Source: CAYLLD01 sp964425135 (GTDB lineage: Bacteria; Pseudomonadota; Alphaproteobacteria; Rhodobacterales; Rhodobacteraceae). From it: a stretch of 61,298 bases of DNA. Of this stretch, positions 1 to 8,483 are shown in pieces. How positions within the stretch are numbered: the first letter of the stretch is position 1; every line of letters starts with the position of its first letter. The position numbers were made by a program, and so were the translations under genes. A model generated the notes under the pieces. The model searched no databases, was not told the origin of the DNA, and saw only the letters and a program-made list of their open reading frames with translations. The stretch covers positions 1 through 61,298 of the forward strand of contig CAYRKW010000014.1 of the NCBI GenBank assembly GCA_964425135.1, written 5' to 3'.

Positions 1-590
1 GCCTGTTCGCCGAAGAGGTCTGTATCGCACTCTTCTTTGAAGTCGGTCTCGATGATGCCCGAGCGGCCACCGCCGATGGCGGAGCAGTAGGACAGGCCAA
101 TTTCGAGCGCTTTGCCGGACGCGTCCTGATGCACGGCAACAAGGCAGGGCACGCCGCCGCCCTTAACATATTCGCCGCGCACGGTGTGGCCGGGGCCTTT
201 GGGGGCCATCATCAGCACATCAACGCCGGGTTTGGGCTCAATCAGACCGAAATGGACGTTCAGGCCGTGGGCGAACGCGATGGCAGCGCCGTCTTTGAGG
301 TTGTCGTGGACGTATTTCTTGTAGGTTTCGGCCTGCAATTCATCGGGCATTGTGAACATGATCAGATCACACCATGCAGCAGCTTCGGCGATGCCCATGG
401 TCTTCAGGCCTTCGCTTTCGGCTTTGGCGGCGCTGGGTGAGCCTTCGCGCAGGGCGACGACGACGTTTTTCGCGCCGGAGTCGCGCAGGTTGAGCGCGTG
501 GGCGTGGCCTTGGGAACCGTAGCCCAGAATGGCAACTTTCTTGTCCTTGATCAGGTTGATGTCGCAATCGCGATCGTAAAACACATCCAT
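1..590 (-). CDS. ilvC: ketol-acid reductoisomerase (N-terminal part; truncated by window edge)
   Basis: Second enzyme of valine/isoleucine synthesis: NADPH-dependent isomeroreduction of acetolactate or acetohydroxybutyrate in the cytosol. The start ATG is complementary to 588-590 and opens MDVFYDRDCDINLI. The Rossmann motif GYGSQGHAHALN lies at about residues 23-34, followed by the family stretches LREGSPS, MAPKGPGH and IETDFKEE. About 196 residues of a usual 330-340 are present; the rest lies outside the window. It is divergent from a tandem pair of Lrp/AsnC genes across a 135-bp AT-rich spacer, so regulation by one of them in response to branched-chain amino acids is a reasonable inference. 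No attenuator is visible in the spacer. Identification is secure from the sequence. Confidence 0.96.
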   Translation of the reverse strand, partial: MDVFYDRDCDINLIKDKKVAILGYGSQGHAHALNLRDSGAKNVVVALREGSPSAAKAESEGLKTMGIAEAAAWCDLIMFTMPDELQAETYKKYVHDNLKDGAAIAFAHGLNVHFGLIEPKPGVDVLMMAPKGPGHTVRGEYVKGGGVPCLVAVHQDASGKALEIGLSYCSAIGGGRSGIIETDFKEECDTDLFGEQ

Positions 591-725
591 CGTCTTATCC
601 CTTTGCTGGTCGATGATTTCCGGGGAAGTATATCTTAGGATTGTGCAGTGTTTTGAATATAATGCTTGTTGTACGCGCAATATACGATGGATTTATGCGC
701 TAATTTGTCATAATTACGCGATATT

Positions 726-1187
726 ATGCAGTTACTCGATGATATAGACCGCAAGCTTTTGCGCATATTGCAAGATGATGCAACGCTGTCGGGCGCTGAT
801 CTGGCGCGGCGGGCTAGTGTCACAGCGACGCGTGCGGCGCGACGGGTTGAGCGGATGGAGCGGGATGGAGTGATCCTTGGCCAGACGATTGATATCGATC
901 CGCGGGCGCTTGGGTATGATGTGGCGGTGAGTCTGAGGATTACGCTCGATAAGACCGAAAAATCGGCTTTTGATGCATTTATAACAGCTGCGCGGGAAGT
1001 GCCGGAAATTGATGCTGTTCAGGTGCTTTTGGGGCGGGTCGATGTGCGGCTGAATATCTACGCCCGTGATCTGGCGCATTATCAGGAGATTTACCGGACG
1101 CGTATTCTGGCGCTGCCGCATATTCTGGATATTGAGGCGCTGATGCTGGTTTCGGAGGTCAAATCAAGCCATGCGGTGCCTGTCTGA
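726..1187 (+). CDS. Lrp/AsnC family transcriptional regulator
   Basis: A 153-residue feast/famine regulator. An N-terminal winged helix-turn-helix (about residues 4-60, opening with DDIDRKLLRILQDDA) is followed by an RAM ligand-binding and oligomerisation domain (about 65-150). The family is normally octameric and senses amino acids. The gene is divergent from ilvC and overlaps the next Lrp gene by one base in a TGATG junction, so the two are almost certainly co-translated. The position next to ilvC suggests that it controls branched-chain amino acid genes or itself. The recognition helix is arginine-rich (RAARRVERMERDG). Family assignment is firm; the regulon is inference. Confidence 0.92.
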   Translation: MQLLDDIDRKLLRILQDDATLSGADLARRASVTATRAARRVERMERDGVILGQTIDIDPRALGYDVAVSLRITLDKTEKSAFDAFITAAREVPEIDAVQVLLGRVDVRLNIYARDLAHYQEIYRTRILALPHILDIEALMLVSEVKSSHAVPV

Positions 1188-1645
1188 TGGCGGTTGATCT
1201 GGACGATAAGGATCGTGCGATCCTGCGGCTGTTGCGTGAGGATGCAGGCGCGCCGGTTCGTGGGATCGGTGAGGCGGTCGGGCTGTCGCAACCTGCATGC
1301 TGGCGGAGGATCGAGCGGATGGAGCGGCTGGGCGTGTTCCGGCGTCGCGTTCGGCTTGACCCTGTGAAAATGGGGTATGAGGTGTCGGTATTTTTGGGCA
1401 TCAAGCTAGCTGTGCGGGGCCGTGTGGCGTTGGAGGATTTTGAGCGGGCGGTGTCGGCGATCCCGGAGGTGGTTTTGGTCAGCCATGTGCTCGGCGTTTT
1501 TGATTATCGGCTGAAAATCGTCGCGCGTGATTTGGCGGATTTTGAACGGATACTGCGCAGGCGAATTATGACGCTGCCTGGTGTCGGGGATGTGGAGAGC
1601 AATGTGGTGCTGTCGGTCGAGAAGGACAGCGGGGCGTTGGTGTGA
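1187..1645 (+). CDS. Lrp/AsnC family transcriptional regulator (second of tandem pair)
   Basis: A 152-residue paralogue of the gene immediately upstream. It has an N-terminal helix-turn-helix (LDDKDRAILRLLREDAG at about residues 4-20, then QPACWRRIERMERLG) and a C-terminal RAM domain (about 65-150). Its ATG overlaps the upstream stop as TGATG, giving translational coupling. Lrp-family proteins form homo-oligomers and can form hetero-oligomers, so coupled synthesis of two paralogues suggests a mixed complex; this is inference. It converges on the UbiH-like gene across a 174-bp spacer that contains a palindromic element. Confidence 0.92.
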   Translation: MAVDLDDKDRAILRLLREDAGAPVRGIGEAVGLSQPACWRRIERMERLGVFRRRVRLDPVKMGYEVSVFLGIKLAVRGRVALEDFERAVSAIPEVVLVSHVLGVFDYRLKIVARDLADFERILRRRIMTLPGVGDVESNVVLSVEKDSGALV

Positions 1646-1700
1646 TGGTTGATTTTGCACGACCTGAGAGTGGGCCGACCGGGGCGGTAAACGCCGCGCA

Positions 1701-1757
1701 GCGGTCCGCCCGTCAAACCTATGGTTTGCTATTCGCAAAACCGGGCGGTCGGACCGC
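1701..1757. repeat. palindromic intergenic element
   Basis: The element lies between the convergent second Lrp gene and the UbiH-like gene. The outer arms are GCGGTCCGCCCG (1701-1712) and CGGGCGGTCGGACCGC (1742-1757), complementary apart from a two-base insertion. Nested inside is a perfect 6-bp hairpin CAAACC-TAT-GGTTTG (1714-1728). There is no T-tract, so it is not a classical intrinsic terminator, though a bidirectional transcription stop or a dispersed palindromic repeat would both fit. No second copy was seen in this window. Confidence 0.55.
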
Positions 1758-1819
1758 TCGCATGCCTAGACAAATCTCGCTGACGCTCAACCGATGGCGT
1801 TCTAAGGCTTGCCGAAAAG

Positions 1820-2986
1820 CTAAACCCCAAGCCCCGCGCGGATTGCCGCATTTTTCAGCGGTGCTGTGCTGCCCAGAACGCTCAGCGCGCGCTCGCGCAG
1901 GTCGCGAAGCATCGGGCTGTCGGTCATAGCGGCGCGGTTGAGGAGATTGACGCCCAGATGGCGCGCGGTCAGATCGGGCATGCGCTTGCGTTGATATTGA
2001 GCGAGAAGCGCCGGCGCGCCGGGATCGCTGCCGTTCGCGATCAGATCGCGCAGGATGGTGATGTCCCTCAAGCTCATATTCAGACCCTGCGCACCGATAG
2101 GCGGGACAACATGGGCAGCCTCTGCAACGAGCGCCATGCGCGGTGCTGTGAGGCGTTTGGCCTGTTGGGCAATGATTGGCCAGACGGCGCGCTTGGAGAC
2201 GAGTGTGAGATCACCCTGCACAGCTGCTGAACGCGCGGTGGCGGCTTTGGCAAAGGCTGCGTCATCCAGTTGCATATGCTGATCTGTTTGCGGGCCGTGG
2301 TCCATCCACACAATGGCTGAGTGATTGGGATCGGCAAGGGGGACGAGTGTGAAGGGACCACCGCTGCGATGAAGCTCTGTCGAGATACCGTCATGCGGGA
2401 TCGGGTGAGAGACTTGAAAGACGATTGCCTTTTGCCCAAAGCGGGTGCGCGTGACGTCAATCTGTGCGCCCTCGCGCAGCTTGCTGTCGCGACCGTCTGC
2501 GGCGATGATGAGCTTAGCGCGGATATGCTGACCGTTGCTGAGCCGCGCGATGGTGTCGTTGAGGCGCGGGGTCACCGTCTCGACGCTCGCTTGTCGCATC
2601 TCCAAATCGTCGCTCTGTTCAATTTTTGCGGCCAAAGTTGCCATCAAATCCGCGTTGGGGACATTGAGACCGAAGCGTTCAGCGCCTGTGCTGCTGGCAT
2701 CGAAATCGACGGTTTTGCGAATGGCCGGTTCCTTCCCGCCCATATCGCACAGACGCATGATCCGCAGGTCAGCGGCGATTGGGGCGAGATCGGCCAGAAG
2801 ATCGAGCGAGGCGAGCAGCTCACATGCCGGGTTCAGGAAGGCAGTGGAGCGCAGGTCGGTCGAGGTGTTCGCAGCGTTTGGATCAACGCATATAACGCGC
2901 TGACCGGATTGCGCGAAGCACAGCGCGGCGATGCGGCCTGCGATGCCGCCACCTGCGACCAGAATATCAGTGTTCCGTTTCGACAT
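1820..2986 (-). CDS. UbiH/UbiF/COQ6 family FAD-dependent monooxygenase
   Basis: A 388-residue flavoprotein hydroxylase, probably acting on the ubiquinone ring at the inner membrane. The N-terminal dinucleotide-binding motif VAGGGIAG is at about residues 10-17. The middle carries AADGRDSKLRE, the DG motif shared by this class. The second FAD motif reads EAAHVVPPIGAQGLNMSLRD, with Glu where many members have GDAAH. The chosen ATG gives MSKRNTDILVAGGG; a GTG three codons upstream is the alternative. It is followed, in the opposite orientation to transcription, by the HAD phosphatase start region 25 bp away. Which ring position is hydroxylated (UbiH, UbiF, UbiI or UbiL type) cannot be decided from sequence alone. 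Confidence 0.88.
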   Translation of the reverse strand: MSKRNTDILVAGGGIAGRIAALCFAQSGQRVICVDPNAANTSTDLRSTAFLNPACELLASLDLLADLAPIAADLRIMRLCDMGGKEPAIRKTVDFDASSTGAERFGLNVPNADLMATLAAKIEQSDDLEMRQASVETVTPRLNDTIARLSNGQHIRAKLIIAADGRDSKLREGAQIDVTRTRFGQKAIVFQVSHPIPHDGISTELHRSGGPFTLVPLADPNHSAIVWMDHGPQTDQHMQLDDAAFAKAATARSAAVQGDLTLVSKRAVWPIIAQQAKRLTAPRMALVAEAAHVVPPIGAQGLNMSLRDITILRDLIANGSDPGAPALLAQYQRKRMPDLTARHLGVNLLNRAAMTDSPMLRDLRERALSVLGSTAPLKNAAIRAGLGV

Positions 2987-3010
2987 GGCGTTCACTTAAT
3001 CAGCAGCAGG

Positions 3011-3670
3011 TCATTGCGCAGCGTGGTTTTTTGGCGCAGGGGCATGGCTTTGCAAAAATTGCGTCAGATCGTCATGGGCATGATCGATGTGGGGCAGGGT
3101 GGTCTGATCGCCGATCAAAACCGTGGCCATGCCAAGCTGTTTTGGCACCTCCAGATTGCGCGCCTCATCTTCGAACATCACAGCCGTTGTCGGATCGATC
3201 TGAGCGCGGGCGATGATGCTGTCAAAGGCGGCTTTGTGGGGTTTGGGCACATAAAGTGCGTCTTCGATTCCAAACAGCGCATCAAAAGCACCGCGAATGC
3301 CGCGCCAGGAGGATATATTCTCCGCATGTTGGCGCGAGCCGTTGGTGTAGATAATTTTGCGCCCGGGCAAATCGGCAATCATCTCGCCCAGACCCGGATC
3401 TGGAGACATGTGGGTAAGATCGATGTCATGGACTTCGTGCAGGAACGGATCAGGATCAATGCCATGCACGCGCATCAAGCCGTTGAGCGTCGTGCCATGC
3501 TCGCGCCAGTAGGTTGCGCGCAGGGATTTCGCTTGCGCCAGGTCTATGGACAACTCGCGGCACATGAAGGCTTCCATCTTCGCTTCGATCTGGTCAAACA
3601 CGCCCATCGAGCGCGGATAGAGCGTGTTATCGAGGTCGAAAATCCAGGTTTGGATGTGTGAGAATATCAT
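3011..3670 (-). CDS. HAD-superfamily pyrimidine 5'-nucleotidase-like phosphatase
   Basis: A 219-residue HAD hydrolase of the SDT1/pyrimidine 5'-nucleotidase type, expected to dephosphorylate pyrimidine nucleotides in the cytosol. Motif I is FDLDNTLYP, with nucleophile Asp12 and acid/base Asp14. Motif II is YTNGS at about residue 110, motif III KPHKAAF at about 145 and motif IV MFEDEARNL at about 172. The ATG encoding MIFSHIQTW was chosen. A frame open 33 residues further upstream contains no family sequence and would run into the divergent GntR promoter. The gene lies 24 bp upstream of the UbiH-like gene on the same strand. Confidence 0.88.
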   Translation of the reverse strand: MIFSHIQTWIFDLDNTLYPRSMGVFDQIEAKMEAFMCRELSIDLAQAKSLRATYWREHGTTLNGLMRVHGIDPDPFLHEVHDIDLTHMSPDPGLGEMIADLPGRKIIYTNGSRQHAENISSWRGIRGAFDALFGIEDALYVPKPHKAAFDSIIARAQIDPTTAVMFEDEARNLEVPKQLGMATVLIGDQTTLPHIDHAHDDLTQFLQSHAPAPKNHAAQ

Positions 3671-3788
3671 GTGTTTGGCATATAGCGCGCCATTAGATTT
3701 TGCGATGGAAAAATGCACGGGTGTCGCTGCAATTGTCACCGCGGTTAACATCGTGCATGTAGTTATCACAGAGTTTGAGAGTTGATTG

Positions 3789-4424
3789 ATGACGAATGAA
3801 CCGCGCGATGCCTATGCCCGTATCCTGAATGCGATTGATCGGGGGACGTATGGTCCGAACACGCCGTTGGTTGAGTCTGAACTGGCGAAGAAGTTCGAGA
3901 TTTCCCGCACACCAATCCGTGAGGCGCTTCAACGGTTGGAGACGCAAGGGATATTGCGGCGGGATGGACGCTCGCTGATTGTCTCTTCGCTGAGCCATGA
4001 GGAAATGGGCGAGCTTTACGTTGTGCGGATCGAGCTTGAGGGGCTGGCAGCAAGGCTGGCTGCACAACATGCAGCGCCCGAAGAGATTGGTGTTCTGAAA
4101 GACATGGTGCGGCGCGATCGGTCGCTTGTGACCAAACCGCTGGAGATGAGCCGCGCCAACCGGCGGCTGCATGAGACCATCCACCGTGCCTCGCGCAATC
4201 GCTATCTGGTGCAGCAACTCAACGAGGTCCACCGCGCGATGGCACTTTTGGTCAAAACAACTTTGGCCGAAGAAGGGCGCGCGCAGCAGGCGCAGGGCGA
4301 GCATGAGGCGATTGTCGAGGCGATTGCAGCGCGCGATGGAGATCAAGCCTGCGCCCAGATCCGTGCGCATATCTCGGCGGCTTACAAAACACGACTGCAA
4401 CTTGATATAGAAGACAGCCGATGA
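3789..4424 (+). CDS. GntR family transcriptional regulator, FCD (FadR) subfamily
   Basis: A 211-residue regulator. The N-terminal winged helix (about residues 5-65) carries the characteristic ESELAKKFEISRTPIREALQ. A C-terminal FCD all-helical effector domain (about 75-200) contains HETIHRASRNRYL and HEAIVEAI, histidine-containing stretches typical of its metal site. The ATG at 3789 was preferred to the TTG immediately before it. The last four bases overlap the start of the hydratase gene (ATGA), so the two are coupled, and the regulator probably controls that hydratase in response to an organic acid. The effector is unknown. Confidence 0.92.
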   Translation: MTNEPRDAYARILNAIDRGTYGPNTPLVESELAKKFEISRTPIREALQRLETQGILRRDGRSLIVSSLSHEEMGELYVVRIELEGLAARLAAQHAAPEEIGVLKDMVRRDRSLVTKPLEMSRANRRLHETIHRASRNRYLVQQLNEVHRAMALLVKTTLAEEGRAQQAQGEHEAIVEAIAARDGDQACAQIRAHISAAYKTRLQLDIEDSR

Positions 4425-5176
4425 CCGATTACGAAGACGTTGCCCAGACCATCCTTGAGGGACGCCCTTTTGCCGCTGGATTAAATGATCTTAGCCTTGA
4501 GACCGCCTTTGATACGCAAGATCGTGTTGTAGCGCGGCTTGCGGAGGCGCAAGGCGGGTTTGGCGGCTATAAAATTGCTTGGAACCTGCCGGCCCTGATG
4601 GAGAAATTCAGCATGCCGCATCCGGGCATGGGGCGGGTGATGGGCGATCAGGTGTATCAGAGCGGTGTGAAGCTGCCGCTTTCGGATTATCAGAACCTGA
4701 TGATTGAGACAGAAATTATCGCGAGGTTATCGCGTGATCTGGAGCCGGGCCATGCGCATGATGCGACCTCTGTGCGCGATGCGGTTGACGGGTTCACGAC
4801 AGGGTTTGAAGTGCTGGACCGTTTGGGCTCACCTGCCGATGCGACCGCGCCCGCGATTATCTGTCATAACGTCTTTAACGCAGGTTTAGTGCATGGGACG
4901 ACGTGGATTGCGCCGTCTGAATTGGATGCGGCGCATATTCGGACTGTGTCGCACTTCGGGGATGCGGAGGTCATTGACGGGGTCGGCAAAGCGCCGCAGG
5001 ACCCGTTTGAGGCGATTGCGTTTCTCGCCAATCATTTCTGCGGGCGCGGGCAGGTGATGAAGGCGGGCCAGTTAATTCTGTGCGGATCGCACATCCCGCT
5101 TTATCCGATTACTCAAACCGGGCGGATCACGCTGTCTATGGGTCCGCTTGGCGACGTCAGCTTCGAAGTTGTCTGA
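4421..5176 (+). CDS. 2-keto-4-pentenoate hydratase family protein (FAH superfamily)
   Basis: A 251-residue member of the hydratase/decarboxylase branch (MhpD/DmpE-like) of the FAH superfamily. Such enzymes hydrate 2-hydroxypenta-2,4-dienoate-type intermediates or decarboxylate 4-oxalocrotonate. The acidic metal-site stretch is MIETEIIARL at about residue 95, with GGYKIAWN at about 47 and GQLILCGSHIPLYPI near the C-terminus. It is coupled to the GntR gene, but no ring-cleavage dioxygenase, aldolase or dehydrogenase of a meta-cleavage route lies nearby, so the natural substrate is open. The 3' end overlaps the convergent glycosyltransferase gene by 64 bp. Confidence 0.85.
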   Translation: MTDYEDVAQTILEGRPFAAGLNDLSLETAFDTQDRVVARLAEAQGGFGGYKIAWNLPALMEKFSMPHPGMGRVMGDQVYQSGVKLPLSDYQNLMIETEIIARLSRDLEPGHAHDATSVRDAVDGFTTGFEVLDRLGSPADATAPAIICHNVFNAGLVHGTTWIAPSELDAAHIRTVSHFGDAEVIDGVGKAPQDPFEAIAFLANHFCGRGQVMKAGQLILCGSHIPLYPITQTGRITLSMGPLGDVSFEVV

Positions 5177-7035
5177 TCCGACTGATCGCCATGGGTGGTT
5201 TTATCCCAGAAAAACGGTTTGTAGAACATCTCCGCGACGGCCTTGAGCGTCGCGAACGCCCCGATTTGCCAGTAGACCGGTGCAGTTATGATCCATTTGA
5301 GCAGGTGTCGCTTTGACGGCTCCCAGCAGGCCAGGACACTGATGGCGAGCATGACGATCTGACCGAAAATCATCGATGCAGTTGCGGCAAACCACATGGT
5401 GTCGGTGCCACCGACCGCGCTGGTGAAATTAAAGCCGAATGCGCCCATCCAGAGTGTGAGCAGGAGCGGGGCCGACAGATAGGATGTGACGCCGCCAAGG
5501 AAGATCACTTGAAATGCCAGAAAGCTCTTGAGGCCCAAATCTCGGTAGAGCGCGCGAGGGTTGCGCATGTGGACGGCCCAGGTGATAAGATATCCCTTGA
5601 GCCAGCGTGAGCGTTGTTTGATCCACGGGATGAAGCGTCCGTTTGCCTCTTCCATGGTCGTTGAGGGCAGGATTTCGGTTTTGAACCCTTTGCGCGCAAG
5701 GCGCATGCCCAAATCGGCATCTTCAGTGACGTTATGCGCATCCCATGCGCCCAAGTTTTCGAGAATGTTGCGGCGGAAATAGACGGATGTGCCGCCCAAA
5801 GGGATGGGCAGATCAAGTTTGCGCATGCCGCGCAGAAGGACGTTGAACCAAATGGCGTATTCGAGCGTGAAACAACGTGACATCCAGTTGTTGCGCGAGT
5901 TGTAGAAATCAAGCCGTCCTTGCACACAGGCCACATCAGGCGGCGCGTTCCACAAGTGCGCGACCACCTGATTGAGTTGATCCGGGTCGGGGCGATCCTC
6001 TGCATCGAGCACGCCGACGATCTGGCCTAAGCAGTAGGTGAGCGCGTAGTTCAGCGCGCGGGGTTTGGTTTTGAGTGCATTGTCCGGTATTTTCAGCACA
6101 TCAAACGCGCCGGTGATGGGCAGTTTTTTGATAGCGTTCAGGGTTATGTCGTCATGCTCTTCAACAAGCAGCTTCACGTCCAGAAGCTCTCGCGGGTAGT
6201 CAATCGCAGCCAGATGGGTTGTGAGGGCGGGCAGCACCAAATCCTCCTTGTGGAGCGGCACCAGAAGGGAAATGACCGGGCGCTCGCGATGGTCGGAGAA
6301 TTTTGCGATTGTCTTAGGCAGTGGAACGGCTTTTCGCGATCTTAGACGCCCGATGAGCGCGGCCCCGCGCAAGACGGCGGCGGCAAGATTGAAGATGAGA
6401 ATCCACCCGAACACTGCCCAGAGCGTGAAAATTGGCGCGAGAAAGGCGGCAGCCCCCAGCATGCCTGCCACCAACACCGAGGTGGCGATGAAGCGTCCAC
6501 CGGACCAGCCGCGGCACGAGACGTCTTCGGGGCAGTAGTGCCGTGCGCGATGCTCCAACTTGTCGGTGAACAAAAAGCTGAGCACATCGAGGATATCCTG
6601 ACGCGGCGCAAGGGCCAAGGTGGTGCGGGCAGGGTCAAGACCGCAGGCACGGACCGCGGCGTGCCGCTGCTCAGGATCGCTGAGAACCAGCGTGGTGATA
6701 CCATTGCGGTTCCGATGGGGCATGCAGCCGATTTCAAGACAGCGCTTGAGGTTGATGCCCAGCAAAGCGTTCGGCTCAGGCGCGATGCGTTTGACATCCA
6801 CGCGCGGCAAATCCCACTGCACAGACAGCGCATCGACGATCAATTCATCGCTGACCAATCCGTTTTTGCGCAGAATTTGCCCCAGAGGCGCGTCCACCGA
6901 ATGACGACGCAGCAGAGCAGAACGCAGCGCGGCCTTGTCGAGATATCCGGCAGACGTGAGAATTTCACCTAGCCGAATATTACGCTTGCGCAGATCGCCA
7001 GCGGGGGTGGGTCTTACTTGCCGAAGATTTTGCAC
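5113..7035 (-). CDS. MshEN domain-GT2 fusion: membrane processive glycosyltransferase, putative c-di-GMP effector
   Basis: A 640-residue inner-membrane glycosyltransferase. Residues 21-78 match the MshEN (GspE N-terminal) fold: two successive RLGxxL..GxxxxxxL repeats, RLGEILTSAG and then LGQILRKNG, the arrangement that binds c-di-GMP in MshE. Two membrane segments follow (about 170-215), then a GT2 catalytic domain with VEEHD (about 293), DAED (about 344), TED (about 436) and the QRSRW (QxxRW) motif at about 473, and further membrane helices to about 610. The motifs are those of processive polysaccharide synthases, and E. coli NfrB combines the same two modules in the other order. The polymer is unknown. 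No periplasmic adaptor or outer-membrane porin gene is adjacent. It overlaps the convergent hydratase gene. Confidence 0.85.
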   Translation of the reverse strand: MQNLRQVRPTPAGDLRKRNIRLGEILTSAGYLDKAALRSALLRRHSVDAPLGQILRKNGLVSDELIVDALSVQWDLPRVDVKRIAPEPNALLGINLKRCLEIGCMPHRNRNGITTLVLSDPEQRHAAVRACGLDPARTTLALAPRQDILDVLSFLFTDKLEHRARHYCPEDVSCRGWSGGRFIATSVLVAGMLGAAAFLAPIFTLWAVFGWILIFNLAAAVLRGAALIGRLRSRKAVPLPKTIAKFSDHRERPVISLLVPLHKEDLVLPALTTHLAAIDYPRELLDVKLLVEEHDDITLNAIKKLPITGAFDVLKIPDNALKTKPRALNYALTYCLGQIVGVLDAEDRPDPDQLNQVVAHLWNAPPDVACVQGRLDFYNSRNNWMSRCFTLEYAIWFNVLLRGMRKLDLPIPLGGTSVYFRRNILENLGAWDAHNVTEDADLGMRLARKGFKTEILPSTTMEEANGRFIPWIKQRSRWLKGYLITWAVHMRNPRALYRDLGLKSFLAFQVIFLGGVTSYLSAPLLLTLWMGAFGFNFTSAVGGTDTMWFAATASMIFGQIVMLAISVLACWEPSKRHLLKWIITAPVYWQIGAFATLKAVAEMFYKPFFWDKTTHGDQSDQTTSKLTSPSGPIDSVIRPV

Positions 7036-7100
7036 GCGCCTACTCTCAAATTTTTGCCTTGCGCAAAGTGAGACAGGGGAATGCTTAACAGAGCGTTAAG

Positions 7101-8294
7101 TCAGGCGTTTATCGCTGCGACAAACCGCTCAAACAGATAGTAACTGTCCTGCGGGCCAGGGGAGGCTTCAGGGTGATATTGCACCGAAAACACCGGCCTG
7201 TGGGCCATGCGAATCCCGCAATTGGAGCCGTCAAAGAGCGAAACATGGGTCTCGATCACGCCCTCGGGCAGCTGATCGCCGCCGATCACTGCAAACCCGT
7301 GGTTCATCGACGTGATTTCGACCTTGCCGGTTTCGAGGTCTTTGACCGGATGATTGGCCCCATGGTGGCCATGGTTCATCTTTGTGGTCTTGGCACCAAG
7401 GGCGAGCGCGAGCATCTGATGCCCAAGACAAATGCCGAAGATGGGGATTTCGCTTTGGTCGAGAACGTCGCGGATCATCGGAATAGCGTATGCGCCAGTC
7501 GCCGCCGGATCGCCGGGGCCGTTGGATAAAAAGAGCCCATCTGGATTTTGTTCCAGAATATCTCTGGCTGTGGAGGTGGCGGGCATGACTGTAACGTCGC
7601 ATCCGGCAGAGGCGAGGCAGCGCAGAATGTTGCGCTTTGCACCGTAATCAATGGCAATGACCTTCTTGCGGCCCGGCCCAGTTGCCTTGGCGTAGCCATC
7701 CGGCCAAGCCCAGCGCGCTTCATCCCATTTGTAGGATTGGGTGCAACTGACATCGAGGGCCAAATCCATACCTTCAAGGCCCGGAAACTCTTTGGCCTTG
7801 GCGATGAGCTTGTCGGTATCGAACTTGCTATCGCGGCTGTACTGCACCGCGACATGCGGCGCGCCCGCGTGGCGGATCGCACGGGTCAGACGGCGTGTGT
7901 CGATACCGCCCACACCAATGCGCCCGTGCTTTCGCAACCATTCACCAAGGGTTTCGGTCGTGCGCCAATTTGACGGTTCTGTCGGGTCCCATTTGACGAT
8001 CATACCGCGCGCGGCTGGGGTGCCAGCTTCATTGTCCTCGTCGTTTACGCCGACGTTGCCGATATGAGTAAATGTAAATGTGACCACCTGACCTGCATAA
8101 GATGGGTCGGTCATGATCTCTTGGTAGCCCGTCATGGCGGTGTTGAAACAGAGTTCTGCAATCTCAATCCCTTCAGCGCCGAACCCGTATCCGTAGAAAA
8201 TCTCACCGTTATCCAGAGCGATGCAAGCCGTCGGAATGCCCTGCGTGCCGAATGCGGCGGTCGCTGGTGCCAAAGTCGTATCTGACGCGGTCAT
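7101..8294 (-). CDS. carA: carbamoyl-phosphate synthase small subunit (glutaminase)
   Basis: A 397-residue glutamine amidotransferase subunit that feeds ammonia to CarB for arginine and pyrimidine synthesis. The N-terminal half carries FNTAMTGYQEIMTDPSY. The class I amidotransferase half has the catalytic Cys in FGICLGHQML (about residue 289), with His and Glu in QYHPEASPGP (about 377-385). The start gives MTASDTTLAPAT, a low-complexity lead before the conserved CIALDNGEIFYG. It is divergent from the YqeY gene across 189 bp, an arrangement common in Rhodobacterales. carB is not in the window. Confidence 0.97.
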   Translation of the reverse strand: MTASDTTLAPATAAFGTQGIPTACIALDNGEIFYGYGFGAEGIEIAELCFNTAMTGYQEIMTDPSYAGQVVTFTFTHIGNVGVNDEDNEAGTPAARGMIVKWDPTEPSNWRTTETLGEWLRKHGRIGVGGIDTRRLTRAIRHAGAPHVAVQYSRDSKFDTDKLIAKAKEFPGLEGMDLALDVSCTQSYKWDEARWAWPDGYAKATGPGRKKVIAIDYGAKRNILRCLASAGCDVTVMPATSTARDILEQNPDGLFLSNGPGDPAATGAYAIPMIRDVLDQSEIPIFGICLGHQMLALALGAKTTKMNHGHHGANHPVKDLETGKVEITSMNHGFAVIGGDQLPEGVIETHVSLFDGSNCGIRMAHRPVFSVQYHPEASPGPQDSYYLFERFVAAINA

Positions 8295-8410
8295 GTGCTG
8301 AGAATCCTTTGCGGAATTTGCGCGAAATTATCGGTGTGCCCTTCTAACGTCAAGCAAACAAAAATATAATAAATTGAGTAATAACAGTAACTTACGTGTT
8401 TCACGTTCTA

Positions 8411-8439
8411 TTGTTTCGTGAATCTTAACGCACTATATT
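8411..8439 (+). promoter_or_regulatory. putative sigma-70 promoter for the yqeY-family gene
   Basis: TTGTTT (8411-8416) and TATATT (8434-8439) are separated by 17 bp and lie 45 bp upstream of the downstream ATG, inside the 189-bp carA/yqeY spacer. Spacing is optimal and the -10 is one base from consensus. It was identified by eye only. Confidence 0.4.
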
Positions 8440-8483
8440 ACGAAGTTCTTGCCGCGGCACCGGCGCTTTAGGGAACGTATTTG

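Noticed and set aside
2321..3661. Long plus-strand open frame of 446 codons
   Set aside because: It is antisense to the UbiH-like and HAD genes, whose motifs are unambiguous; its translation has no domain or coherent composition.
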